A model generated the notes under the pieces. It did no database searches, was not told the origin of the DNA, and saw nothing but the letters and a program-made list of their open reading frames with translations. DNA of 64,000 nt from Dipteris shenzhenensis (taxonomy: Eukaryota; Polypodiophyta; Polypodiopsida; Gleicheniales): assembly GCA_047967505.1 (NCBI GenBank), contig CM106540.1. The stretch is one strand, 5' to 3'. Below are positions 42,139 to 52,214 of this stretch, in pieces (position 1 is the first letter of the stretch; every line of letters begins with the position of its first letter). A program made the translations under genes and the position numbers.

Positions 42139-45100
42139 TTTTTTTTTTTGCGCAAAAAGTAGTGCTAGTTATATTACTCGAAAGCGAGAGTACAAGAAGG
42201 CCTAAAGGCCAGCGGGCTGCAATCACAAAACGGATTCAGCCCGAGGAGTCAAAATGCTACATACAAGCCTCTCAGGGCATAACGGAGAGTGGACAAACAG
42301 CCACGGTGGAGGGGCGTAATGCCACTAAAGACTCTGAGTAGAGTGCTAGAAGAACAACTCCCGGTGGTCCCAGTCGCGAAGGAAGCGTCGTCTCTTTTCC
42401 TTCCTTGCCCGGGACTCCCCCTGAATCTGATCCCACTGACCCTTGAGCGTGTGAACGATCGTGCTCCAAATACCTGCTAGGGTCTGGGTAGCAGAAGAAG
42501 TCTGAGCTCCTACAGTCTGCGCGCATCTGGAAGTCCAGATATGCCAGCCTGCAATGCTCCCTATGATCTCCCAAACTGGGTGCCGAGGCATCGCTCCTGC
42601 ATCTGTCTCTGTCAAATGCCAAGGAAAGCTGTCCATGTATGCCCAGGTGGCCTGCGTGATGAAAAAGACGGGGTCCTGTCTAGAGAACTCATAAGCCAAG
42701 TGATGTCCCATCTCAGTGCTGCACCATCAAACGGCTCCCCAAGTGATCGGTCCTAGCTCGGGTGCAGCCCTCGCTAAGATCCCCATGACTCCCTTCCAAA
42801 CCGTCTGCGCATGCGAGCAGCTCCAAAGGCAGTGCTTCAGGAACGACGACTCCTAAAAACACATCTGGCAATGCCCCTCCTGCCCCATCTGCCTCAGCCA
42901 GCTGCCAACTGGTAGTCCCTTGTGTGCCACCATCCAAAGGAAGTAGGAGATCTTCCTCGGCCGCCAGCTAGCCCAAAGAGTCTTCCAGAAAGTGCGAAGA
43001 AAGACCAAAGATATCCCCTGGGCATACCAACTATGTGCCTGTGTGGGTAGCCCGCGCTGGAGAGCCCCAAGAGCACGCCTACCCGTGCGCGCACTGTAAG
43101 AGAAGAAGGGTGTAGGGTTCTCTGAGGTCTCCGATGGTGGCCAGCGCCACTCCCCTGGGTCCCAATCCACCTCTGTCAAGGAACGGCCCTCCCATATCCA
43201 GAGTCTCCAATCCTGGTCCTGCATAATCAGGGGGTCTATATGCCACGTCTTCCCTTGCAGTCCTACAATGCGAAGGCGCTGCCAGGGAAGCTGGGGGTCG
43301 ATCACGGCCTCCCTGCTCTGTAGGCGGCTATCATCGATGACGTAGAAGAAGTGTACCTCATCTCCTGGGAAGAGCTGTCCGGTGACTATGGGAATCCTCC
43401 AACCTGCAGGAATGGCAGCATTCATCTCCGCTCGCCGAGCCTTGATCCCACGTGCCGTACCTACTGCTGCTGCGAGCTCGCCTGGGCTCGGCTGGCTGTA
43501 GACGTCCCTCCAAACCCGGAGCGAGCGCGCGGGCCCATGCGCCCAGAGCGCCCAAGGGATATGGGATCTCTCTCCAAGCTGGCGACCTGTAACATATGTC
43601 ACCTGGATGCTCCAGATCAGGGGCTGTCTGTCTATCTCCTCTCGGCAGCTAGGGGGAACCTGGGAGAGGCTGTGTCGCAACTTCCTCGAGACCGAGACGA
43701 GGCTACGGAGGAAGGGGCAACGGGGCTGAGTCAAAGGGGCAGAAGTGAAGATCCATCGAATAGAAGGCTGCCAAACATCCCCTCTCTGGGGGGTAAACGC
43801 GCTGAGACCATGCTGTAGCAAGAGCTTCCGCGTCTGCCCTCATGGGGTCAGACCGCGGATGACTAACTTGCCAAGAAGTGCCTGACTCTGCAGTTCTGGA
43901 TCTATGATGCCGAGGCCGCCCTCTGTCTGGGGGAGAACGACTGTCTGCCAGGCGACCCTGGCTCTGGTGGTGCCGGAACCGTCTGAACCAGACCATAGGA
44001 AGTTCCGCACCAGTCTCCTCAGCTGGGCTACACATGATCTCGAGAAGCACCAGCAAGAGGCCACATACCAAGCAGTGGCAAGAAGGACCTGGTTGACCAC
44101 AAGGGCCCTGCTTGCCAAGGAAAGCCGAGCCGTGAGAAAGCAAGCTTCCGTCGTATGGAGGCTAGGACCAGCAAGAACTGCTGAGCCGACGTGATGTCCA
44201 GGCCTACCTAGAATCCCAGCTAACATGTCGTCTGTCCTCTAGGGATCCAGCGAAACCCCAGGAAAATACCCCACTGTGAGCTGGCTCCCGGATCCGTAAG
44301 AAAACCAACTGACTTATGCCAGTTGATTTTCGCCCCAGCCGCAAGGCAAAAAATCTCTAGGGATAGTCTCACTCGCTCCAATGACTCGACATCATCCTGC
44401 ACATATAGGGCTGTGTCGTCTGCATACTCGGAGTCCAGAAGTTCTGCATCATCTCGAATAGGGAGACGCATCCCGCGAAGACCAGTGGTACGGGCTCGAA
44501 GGAAGTGGTTCATGGCCTCCACAAAAAATAGAAAGAGGTAGGGCGCTAACGGACAGCCCTGACGCACCGAGCGCTCGAGTGTGAATCTCTCCCCGATCCT
44601 GCCGCTGATGATAACCCGACTGGAGGCCGACCTGTAAAGGCTAGCAATACCTCTGATCCACTCCTCCGAGAAACCGAACCGAGAGAGTGTACCTTCCAAG
44701 AAGAACCAGTCTACCCTGTCATACGCCTTCTCAAAGTCGAGGAGGAGTATGGCAAGGTGCTGGCCACTATGCTGGGCCCATTCCGTCGCCTCTGAGAAAG
44801 TGAAGATGTTGTCCAAAATGCTGCGATCTTGGACAAAACCAGTCTGGGTGTCATGAATCAAGTCGTGTAGCAGGGGGCGGATGCGGCTACTGATCATCTT
44901 GGCAAGGATTTTGTAGGCGGTCGGGAGGAGGGTGATAGGGCGCCAGTGTCTGATCTCCTGACGGTCCCCCCCTTTGGGGATGAGGCAAATTAGGCCTGTC
45001 GCAAGGCTCTCTGGCATCTGCCCGCTGGAGAAGACATGCTGGAAGGCTGCGAGCAAGGGCCGGTGGATCTGCTCCCAAAAGGTGTGAAGAAAGCTCTAGA

Positions 45101-46095
45101 GAGGCCATCCTCACCTGGGCATTTCTGCCCATCAATAGCGCTCACCGCATCTTGCATCTCCGCCACGGTGAAAGGGGCGAGAAGGGCGTCACTCATGCTA
45201 GGCTGCATGAGCCGCGGTGTACATCTCCACACCTCCTCCCTGCATAGGCGGCCACGAGGGTCTGGGGGCTCCTGCTGGAACAATGATCTGTAGAAATCCG
45301 TCGCGAAGTCCCGGACCTCGTCTGGATCTGTCCTGACACTACCATCCTGCGCTTTAAGAGAACGGAGCTGTTCCCCTGCTGACCTCTGTCCATAAGTCCT
45401 GAAGAACTCTCTGCACATCCTGTCGCCTTTCCTAGCCCAGAAGGACTTGGAAGCATGAAATGAGAACTCTGAGCGACGCTGGGTGATCTCCTCTAGCATG
45501 GCTCGAGCCCGAACCTCCTGCTGTCTGAGCTCCTCAAAGCCTGGAGAAGACTGCTGCATCCGCTGAATCGAAGCGAGATCACGTCTGAGACCCCTCTCCC
45601 TCGCCCAACACTGCTGCCTGACCTGAATCGCCTCCTGCTGACAGATGAGGCTAGACTCAGCAAGCGCCTGAGCTACCTGTGCTGCCATATCCCTGGTGGG
45701 GTCCCAATCCTGCTCCCACAGGTCCACTATCCTGCTGTGAACCGCTGCTCTGGAGTAGATGGAGTCTGGGATCCGACATGAGCGTCGAGGTGAGGAGTGA
45801 GAGGCTGAGTCCAGGACTAGGATGACTCGGGCATGGTCTGAGAGTGTCGTCCCTGGAACCACTCCTGACTCTCCTCCTCTGCCAAGCGCCCAATCGCTGA
45901 CATAGAAACGGTCCAGCCGCTCCAGAAGTCTGCCTCCCTCCCTCCTGTATCCCCAAGAGAAGTCCAGACTCCCTGACCATCTGCGAAGGGAAGGCTCCCT
46001 CCAGCTGTCCCGACCTCCCACTGCGAACAAGAAGGAGTCTCAATCTGCCTGCTCTGCCTGAGCTATACCGAGGAACTTTGGGCCCCGTCCCTGCT

Positions 46096-46873
46096 GGTCC
46101 TCTAGGGTCGCAAGGTTGTTGAAGTCCCCTCCTACAATCCAAGAGTCCATCTCTGCCAACAAGTCTGTCAAGGACCTCCAAAAAACGGTTCTCCGTCTGA
46201 GATCGGTCGGGGCATAGATATTGAGGATGCCGATACGGGATCCCTCAATATATGCAACCCACCCAAAGCGCACGTCCTGGGATCAGAGTGCCAAAACCAC
46301 ACACATGCTGAACTAGAGAAGCATCGATGGGGTACAGACACCCCCGCTCCTCCCCTGCTCGCCAATCGAAGGTTCCCAGTAGGTGTGGGAGCGTCCTGTG
46401 AGGACCTTCCCATAAATACTGGTCTGAGAAGCCGAAAGCTTATGTTCCTGTAGTAGGAGCACATCTACCCTTCCCACCAAGGCTGATCCTCTAGGGTCGC
46501 AAGGTTGTTGAAGTCCCCTCCTACAATCCAAGAGTCCATCTCTGGCAACAAGTCTGTCAAGGACCTCCAAAAAACGGCTCTCCGTCTGAGATTGGTCGGG
46601 GCATAGATATTGAGGATGCCGATACGGGATCCCTCAATATGCAAGCCCACCCAAAGCGCACGTCCTGGGATCAGAGTGCCAAAACCACACACATGCTGAA
46701 CTAGAGAAGCGTCGATGGAGATACAGACACCCCCGCTCCTCCCCTGCTCGCCAATCGAAGGTTCCCAGTAGGTGTGGGAGCGTCCTGTGAGGACCTTCCC
46801 ACAAATACTGGTCTGAGAAGCCAAAAGCTTGTGTTCATGTAGTAGGAGCACATCTAACCTTCCCACCAAGGCT
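46096..46873 (-). repeat. 389-bp tandem duplication in the LINE copy 3 endonuclease
   Basis: The string 'tctagggtcgcaaggttgtt' starts at 46101 and 46490, and 'ttcccaccaagg' at 46471 and 46860, all 389 bp apart. The units are about 97% alike. A short 'gctg' is shared at the breakpoints. The unit length is not a multiple of three. Confidence 0.95.
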
Positions 46874-46964
46874 GGCTGGAGCTCCTGTCTGAGCACCATC
46901 TTCCTGGGGCCGCGGGTTCCTGATGAGTGGAACCCGTTGACGTTCCAAGAGATAATGCGTATAC

Positions 46965-46968
46965 TCAT
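46965..46968 (-). promoter_or_regulatory. ATGA stop/start overlap of ORF1 and ORF2 (LINE copy 3)
   Basis: The minus strand reads TCC TCA TGA for the ORF1 end and ATG AGT ATA for the ORF2 start, sharing ATGA. It is identical in form to 38563-38566. Confidence 0.88.
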
Positions 46969-48149
46969 GAGGAGGGAAGGTGGGCCACAAACAACTGTCT
47001 GCTTGCGGTCGATGTCCAAGTGGTCGGAGGATGTCCAATGTGGAGACGAAGGCGCTTCTGTGAGGGTTTCGAAGGAGAGGCCGGATCATCGGACCCATCC
47101 TCTAAAACCTTCAACAGAGGGGAGAGGCCCTTCGTCCCGTGGTGGTAGGCTCTCTCTAACCAGCTCGACGCCTCTGCCAGGGAAATATTGTAGAAGCCCG
47201 CTACCTCTGAGGTCCTGCACGGGCGGAGCCCTTCCGCGTAGGCTCACTCCAGAGGTGGCCGAATAATGACTAGGAGTCGAAAACGTTTGGCGCTGTGGTG
47301 CCATCACAGACGAACATCACCCTCCTGCCACTGCTGCTGAAGAAGCTCCGCTGCTCTGCTACCGATCCAGTCCTGCACCTGCTCCTGGGACTGATCTCGA
47401 ATCGTCTCCCAAACATTTTCATTCATCCATTGCTCATTCCCTTCATTGGAGATAGTGAAGGAATAGCTAGGACCATCGTGTGGGGCAAGGACGGATACCT
47501 TACCCTCTGTCCCCTTGCGGAGGAAGAAGATGCTGATGTCTAGGCATGCAGGGAAGGAGCCAATACCCACTGCATCCAAATAATCCCAAGGACCTGCTCG
47601 ATAAAACTCCAATGGAAGAGCTCTAGGAGCAGCCCTTGGGCGTGGGGACGAAGATGAGGAGTCTGAACCAGAGAGAGGGGTGCTGGCCACCTGCGGGGAA
47701 GGGCCTCTACCCTCCGCCGGGCCAGGAGGGATAGGCGCGGGTGAGGTCTGTGCTGGCTTCGGGGCTGCAGGTGGCTTAGGCGGAGGGGGGGGTTCCCTGT
47801 GGATCATGCTCGAGGAAGAAAGTGGAGTGGAAACCACCGGTGCGGGGGGGGATCCTGGAGGGGGTGGGAGTCGGAGAATCGAGGAGAAGGGGGGAGGGGG
47901 AGGAGGACGGGGTGAAGGATGAGGGGGAGGCTGGGTGATCTTCTCCTTTCCCTTCTCCTTCCCCTTACCGGTTGCTGATGAGTAGGGACCACCGGGGGGG
48001 GGCTATTGCTGTAGATGGGTAGGTTTTTTGGGTCCTGCTTTGTTTCCCTTCCGTTTTCTTTTGACCTCCGTCCAGCCTTCCCCTTCGGGAGGGGATGTCG
48101 CTGACTGGTGGGGGGGATCCTGAGTTGCCTGAACGGGGGCCTTCTGAGG
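46965..48149 (-). pseudogene. C-terminal part of ORF1, LINE copy 3
   Basis: After the zinc knuckle, coding passes to a Pro/Ser-rich region. The open frame 47837-47304 includes EPPPPPKPPAAPKPAQ and a folded-looking end, QDWIGSRAAELLQQQWQEG. The same frame continues through two stops (47304-47306, 47244-47246). It then stays open for 92 codons (SLAEASSWLERAYHHGTKG, KRLRLHIGHPP) to TGA at 46965-46967, which overlaps the ORF2 ATG. Its position and end match those of ORF1 in copy 2. Confidence 0.75.
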
Positions 48150-48848
48150 TTATGTACCCGTGAAGCGAGGACATGAGCGCCCCTGGTGCCCGAAGCCATG
48201 GCATCTCAAACACTGATTTGGGCGACCAGTGACCAGAATGCGCTGCGTCACCACACCTGTGTCTGTCTCGATCTCGAACTCCGAGGGGATGCTCTGTGGA
48301 TCGAGGACTACCACTTTGACACGTGGCACCCCTTGGGCTGCCGCCGCATCAACGTAGGTGTCCTGCATAGGCCAGCCAAAGTGCGCCCCCAGGTCCTTGA
48401 TGATCGGGCGAAGCTCGGTTGCGAGACCTGGGAAGATAAGGGTAACTGGATGGCGAGGAATGCGAAAGCGGGCATCGAAGTCCGCTACTTTGAAACCCCT
48501 GTACCATGGGACCATGAGGATGATCTTCCCACCCACAGAAGTAGGGGATCGCCTAACCATATCGCTCGCAGCCTGTGCTGAGGAGAGCTTGAGCCAGAAG
48601 ATGCCACGTCCCATGAGTGCAACCTCCTCGATGTGACTGTCCTCGAGGTAGAGGGTGGACTGCAACCAGTCCCTAATGTATGCTCGTGAAGGGGAGTAGC
48701 CAATGACTCTCCCATAAACGGATGTCTGGGAGAAGTCCATGGCGGCCTGCTTCACCAAGGAGACCTGGTGCTCTGTCAATGTTACGCGATAGGCTAATGG
48801 AGGGGGGCGGTCCGTCTGGGCCACCGGTTCCGGGCACGTGGCCGCCAT
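48150..48848 (-). CDS. N-terminal ORF1 of LINE copy 3: DUF4283-like domain and zinc knuckle
   Basis: The ATG at 48848 begins MAATCPEPVAQTDRPPP; the open frame extends further upstream only through low-complexity 5' UTR, so this Met is preferred. It encodes 232 residues. The DUF4283-like core reads FSQTSVYGRVIGYSPSRAYI, DWLQSTLYLED and MGRGIFWLKLSSAQAASDMV, then PVTLIFPGLATELRPIIKDL. It ends with the knuckle CLRCHGFGHQGRSC (C-x2-C-x4-H-x4-C). The domain order matches ORF1 of copy 2 at lower identity. A stop (FTGT end) cuts it from the Pro-rich tail, so the natural protein was longer. Confidence 0.85.
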   Translation of the reverse strand: MAATCPEPVAQTDRPPPLAYRVTLTEHQVSLVKQAAMDFSQTSVYGRVIGYSPSRAYIRDWLQSTLYLEDSHIEEVALMGRGIFWLKLSSAQAASDMVRRSPTSVGGKIILMVPWYRGFKVADFDARFRIPRHPVTLIFPGLATELRPIIKDLGAHFGWPMQDTYVDAAAAQGVPRVKVVVLDPQSIPSEFEIETDTGVVTQRILVTGRPNQCLRCHGFGHQGRSCPRFTGT

Positions 48849-49406
48849 ATCGCATTGACTAACTGCGAACGCTCCAAGGCGGGGGAAGGGGAAGGAAACA
48901 AAAGAGGCGGAGAGCAAAGAGAGGTGGTGACGAAGGGGCGTGGCGGAGGAAGGAGGAGAAAGAGAGGGGGGGCAGCGCAGCGCAGGGGGCTGAGAGGAAG
49001 GGGAAGGGGAGGTGTGGCAGCGCCGCACGAGGGGGGGTGGGGAGGAGAAGTGAGGAGGGGAGGGAAGGGGGGGGCAGCATAGCGCCTTAGCGGGGAGGGG
49101 CAGGAGGGGGCGAGGGGGTTGGTGGCGCCACGCGAGGGGGGGGAGGCGGGTGGGGGGGGGCTGAAAGCGGAGAGGGGAGGAGCGGAGAGGAAGGAGGAGC
49201 GGAGCGGGGGAGGAGCGACGGGCGGAGAGGGGGAGTGGAGCGGGGAAGCGGGGGTGAGCGGAGTGTGGCAAGGGGGGGGAAGGAGTGGATCGACGGGCGG
49301 AGGGGGAGGAGAGGGGGGCGGAGGCCGCGCGCAAGCGAGGGCCGCGCAGCGCGAGGGGGGGGTAGATGGGAGTGGAGGAGGGAGGGAGTTCGCAGGAGCT
49401 GCTGTT
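48849..49406 (-). repeat. 5' region of LINE copy 3, G/C-rich
   Basis: The plus strand is G-rich with many runs of four or more G and short repeats of 'gcggagaggggag'-type and 'cagcgcag' phrases. It is the counterpart of the copy 2 5' region but has no clear unit in common with it. The 5' end abuts the target duplication at 49407. Confidence 0.82.
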
Positions 49407-49421
49407 CAGCAAGTTAACTCT

Positions 49422-50183
49422 AGCATCAGCTATGGTAATCTCTACATTATCTGTGGATGTTCCGAATTCATTCAAAGGGAAGTATTTCAATGATAAAGAC
49501 TTCGGCACAGCCGTACAAATTCTTTCAAAAGAGATCAACCTTCGACTTCCAAACAGAAGATTTCCTCATCCTATTCTTATACGGACGACCTTCTGTATTA
49601 TCAAGATCGCGTCTGTGTACCACATGACAAGGATGTTCGACGTCTTTTGTTAAAAGAGCATCATGTAGTTCCTTATGCTGCCCATCCAGGCATCAACAAG
49701 ACTTATGGGTTACTCAGTGCAACATACTACTGGCCTCATATGAAAAGTGACGCCATCAAAATGGTTACATCTTGCTTATCTTGTCAACAAATGAAAGCAA
49801 GCCGACGACTTCCAACAGGACTTCTTCAGCCTCTTCCAGTTCCAACTGAAAGTACACAGGCTCCGGACATAGCCAAACTCTTCATACAACACATCTTCCG
49901 ACACCATGGATTGCCCAAGAATATCATATCCGACAGAGATCCTAAGTTTACCAGTCACTTTTGGATTTCACTGTTCAAATCTTTGGGTACAACTCTACTG
50001 TTCAGTTCAGCCTATCACCCAGAATCAGATGGCCAAACTGAAAGAGTCAACCAAGTTCTGGAAGAAATGCTTCGACATTATATTCAGTCACACCTAGCAG
50101 CTTGGGAAGAGTATCTACCACTCCTTGAGTTTGCTTATAATAACTCTTTCCATAGTGCCATCAGCATGACTCCTTACTCCTGA
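49422..50183 (+). pseudogene. Integrase of chromovirus C, internally deleted
   Basis: Frame one (to about 49535) ends the RNase H/integrase linker. A frameshift leads to 49647-50183. The zinc finger is complete: HHVVPYAAHPG and CLSCQQMK. The core then jumps from LLQPLPVPTES to TQAPDIAKLFIQHIF. The segment holding the first catalytic Asp is missing. The second Asp (IISDRDPKF) and the Glu (HPESDGQTERVNQ) remain. It ends at AYNNSFHSAISMTPY, where another deletion joins it to the chromodomain. This integrase could not act. Confidence 0.92.
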
Positions 50184-50346
50184 GCGTATTCTGGACCATC
50201 GACAGCGAGAGACTCGACATCGACTTATCACGGAATTCCTTGTTCTTTGGAGAGATCTGGATGACTCCGACGCTACTTGGCAATCTGATGAAGACTTACA
50301 ACAGTACCCTGACATTTTACAGCTGTATTTTCAGAATTTACCGTGA
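50179..50346 (+). pseudogene. Chromodomain of chromovirus C
   Basis: A 55-codon frame reads PERILDHRQRETRH, ITEFLVLWRDLDDSDATWQS and LQQYPDILQLYFQNLP, then TGA at 50344-50346. This is the chromodomain layout 'ILdhR..EfLVkWr....ATWe'. The Trp of the aromatic cage is present. The first cage aromatic appears to be absent, as in the divergent (group II) retroelement chromodomains. Its frame differs from that of the truncated integrase just before it. Confidence 0.82.
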
Positions 50347-50390
50347 TATTTTCTGCATCAGTTCATTATCTCCACCAGGGTCTTATTTTG

Positions 50391-50402
50391 AGTGGGAGGG
50401 GA
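50391..50402 (+). promoter_or_regulatory. Polypurine tract of chromovirus C
   Basis: AGTGGGAGGGGA lies immediately before the 3' LTR, at the position and with the composition of the plus-strand primer. Confidence 0.93.
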
Positions 50403-50816
50403 TGTCACGATCTGTGACGTATTCCTTTCTCTATATCTAGACTTATGGATGGTTTGATGAATGGACACTTGTGGAAAAGTATGCCCTTTCGACGGGACAC
50501 TTCCTATGAGGCACAACCCTTCACAAGAAGAGACATTCTATGGAAGAGACACTTCTATTGTAACGTACCCTCTCATCAAGGGTCACACCCTTCACAAGGG
50601 GTGCACACCTCTTCATGCACATACACTTTGGAGTACACACCTTTTCATGTGTGACTCTTCATTCTCTATATAAGAGAGGCCCAATTGTATGGATGACACA
50701 CTACAGCTACACTACAGACACTCAAGCAATACAATTATTCCTTGTTCTCTGCTATTTCAGTCTCCTTTATGTTCCTTAGCACATTTCTAAATATAGTAAA
50801 TCTAGGATTTCTTACA
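50403..50816 (+). repeat. 3' LTR of chromovirus C
   Basis: It starts TGTCACGATC, ends ATTTCTTACA and is followed by the target duplication CGGTA (50817-50821). Compared by hand with the 5' LTR it has 13 substitutions (10 transitions, 3 transversions) and one 3-bp indel. Confidence 0.96.
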
Positions 50817-50821
50817 CGGTA

Positions 50822-51223
50822 GGCATATCTTCCCCATTGAGTGACAAAGGTAGTCTTGGGCTGATCCTGTTCTTTCACTCGAACTTGGTTGTACCCGCTA
50901 TATCCATCCATGAATGAGTATAAATCATGTCCTGCCACTGTCTCCAAAACACTCTATCTATGAAGGGAAGTGGGAACCTATCATGTCGTGTTGCAGCATT
51001 CAAACTCCGATAGTCAACACATATTCTAAGTTTGCCGGTCTCTCTTTTGGGTACAATGACAATTCCGCTCACCCAATCGGAGTAATCCATTGGGTTGATC
51101 CATTTTCTGTATATCTGTTTGGACTGCCTTGTCGTAGTTGGGATTCATGCGGTATGGACCTTTAATCACAGGGTCTGCATCCGGATATAAGTCGATGCAA
51201 TGCTCCATGAAATCAGCGGGCAC
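50822..51223 (-). pseudogene. RT first half of element H, right of the C insertion
   Basis: Reading leftwards: DPVIKGPYRMNPNYDKAVQ (51223-51026), DWVSGIVIVPKR and LRICVDYRSLNAATRHDRFP (51090-50940), then LYSFMDGYSGYNQVRVKEQD and TTFVTQWGRYAYR (50930-50822). These are the N-terminal RT blocks, including the first catalytic Asp in FMDGYSGYNQ. Coding stops at the target duplication and resumes at 27675. Two frame breaks occur near 51030 and 50945. Confidence 0.92.
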
Positions 51224-52214
51224 CCCCTTCAGATCCTTGTAGAGACATCCACAAATTCTTTAAAAAGGTCGATGACTGCAGCTAGAAGATAGTCATGTTC
51301 CCAGACCCAAGTGGCTAACTTCAAATGCCTGGGTTGGTCCTCACTTCCAATGTTGAGATACCGCTAGTTCCGTGCCTCATCAACAAGGGCAATGCATTGG
51401 GATGTTGAGGTACTTGGTTCACCCATTCTCACCCCTCCACTTCTCTCAACCAAGATGGGGGGTAAGTAACTGGGGGGTTCTCGGGCAGCATTGACTGAGA
51501 TGTAGAATCAGTAGATGTTGCAGATGATGTATGCCTTCGATGCCTCGGTGACTGTTTCAGCATGTCCCGGTAAGGTAAGCCTTCCACCTCATAAGTGGTT
51601 TCTGGAAGGTCTTGAATTGAGGGGTGGTCGGCTTCTGATAAGAAAAGGTCAAGCAAAGTGAGATCGGCCATGTCCTTACCTCTGTATCCGGTATGCACCC
51701 TGGGTCCCCCCAAGACGTCAAGCTGTTGGTGGTGATTCCCCTCAAGTTCAGCAGTGTCTATGTCACTTTCTTCTAAAACACTATCACCATCAGTCTTGTC
51801 TTTATTAGTGTTATTGTCTTCTGTATGACCATCATTGCACTCAGCAATACCATGGTTGTACACCGTAGTACCATGGTTGTACACCGTTATACCATGATTG
51901 TACTCTGGAGTACCATTGGTGGGTTGTGCAGTACCAGCCTCGTCTACAGTAGATCCTTCATTGTATCCTATAGTATTGTCAGCATCATTTTGACCAATGT
52001 CCTCCATGTTGGCCACTGGACGATCCTCAATGTTTACTAGAGTACCATCATTGTCCTCAATACGATTAGTGGTGTCCACTATAGTACCCCTAGTGACCAT
52101 TCTCTTATACATGTGTGGACTATTGCAAAGTCCAAAAGACATCCTTTCGTAAGCTAGTTCAGCTAGACCCTGTGGTTCTGGGTGGATTTCTGATACTGCA
52201 AGTAGGTGTTCTTC
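51224..52214 (-). pseudogene. Protease-RT linker of element H
   Basis: The 237-residue open frame 52142-51429 is acidic, rich in Asp, Asn, Thr and Gly, and contains short repeats such as YNHGITVYNHGTTVYNHG. Its C-terminal part reads DLFLSEADHPSIQDLPETTY and ends near a Pro-rich segment. I recognise no domain. Such long, poorly conserved linkers between protease and RT are seen in some plant gypsy polyproteins. The N-terminal MSFGLCNSPHMYKRM resembles an RT motif by chance or by rearrangement. The interval 51224-51428 is decayed. Confidence 0.6.

Larger units (their letters stand above)
42346..46968 (-). pseudogene. ORF2 of LINE copy 3: endonuclease, RT, C-terminal domain
   Basis: The ATG at 46968 gives MSIRIISWNVNGF. 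Endonuclease motifs are LLLHEHKL, WIVGGDFNNLATLED, RLDRFYVSDWAL and TLSDHARVIL. The middle of the domain is duplicated (389 bp). After a helical linker (45650-45060), RT (45056-44220) has LICLIPKGGDRQEIRHWRP, LLDFEKAYDRVDWFFLEGT, RSVRQGCPLAPYLF and the intact catalytic EYADDTALY. The C-terminal half is spread over 44226-43840, 43821-42853 (ending KGLPVGSWLRQMGQEGHCQM) and 42711-42346 in different frames. At least five frame breaks make it inactive, although the RT core itself is uninterrupted. Confidence 0.92.
42139..49406 (-). mobile_element. LINE copy 3, full-length L1-like of a second subfamily
   Basis: Flanked by 15-bp target duplications, with poly(T) on the plus strand at 42138-42149. 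At 7.27 kb it contains a G/C-rich 5' region (48849-49406), ORF1 (48848-46965, broken) and ORF2 (46968-about 42300, broken). Proteins are clearly related to copy 2 but only partly similar, so it is a different subfamily. A 389-bp tandem duplication lies in the endonuclease. Confidence 0.95.
27681..50816 (+). mobile_element. Ty3/gypsy chromovirus C with three nested LINEs
   Basis: The element has paired LTRs (27681-28091, 50403-50816), a primer-binding site, a polypurine tract and 5-bp target duplications. Internal order is leader, gag, protease, RT, RNase H, integrase and chromodomain. The 23.1-kb span includes LINE copy 1 (32371-41460, itself holding copy 2) and LINE copy 3 (42139-49406). Without them the element is about 6.8 kb, normal for a chromovirus. 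A hand count finds 13 substitutions and one 3-bp indel between the LTRs (about 3%). It is inactive because of insertions, frameshifts and an integrase deletion. Confidence 0.96.

Noticed and set aside
47680-47922. Gly-rich plus-strand ORF
   Set aside because: It is antisense to the Pro-rich ORF1 tail of LINE copy 3.
52098-52142. Second RT motif (MSFGLCNSPHMYKRM) inside the H protease-RT linker
   Set aside because: It resembles MPFGLCNAPATF, but no neighbouring RT blocks are present and the true motif is at 27640. I treat it as chance or a tiny rearranged piece.
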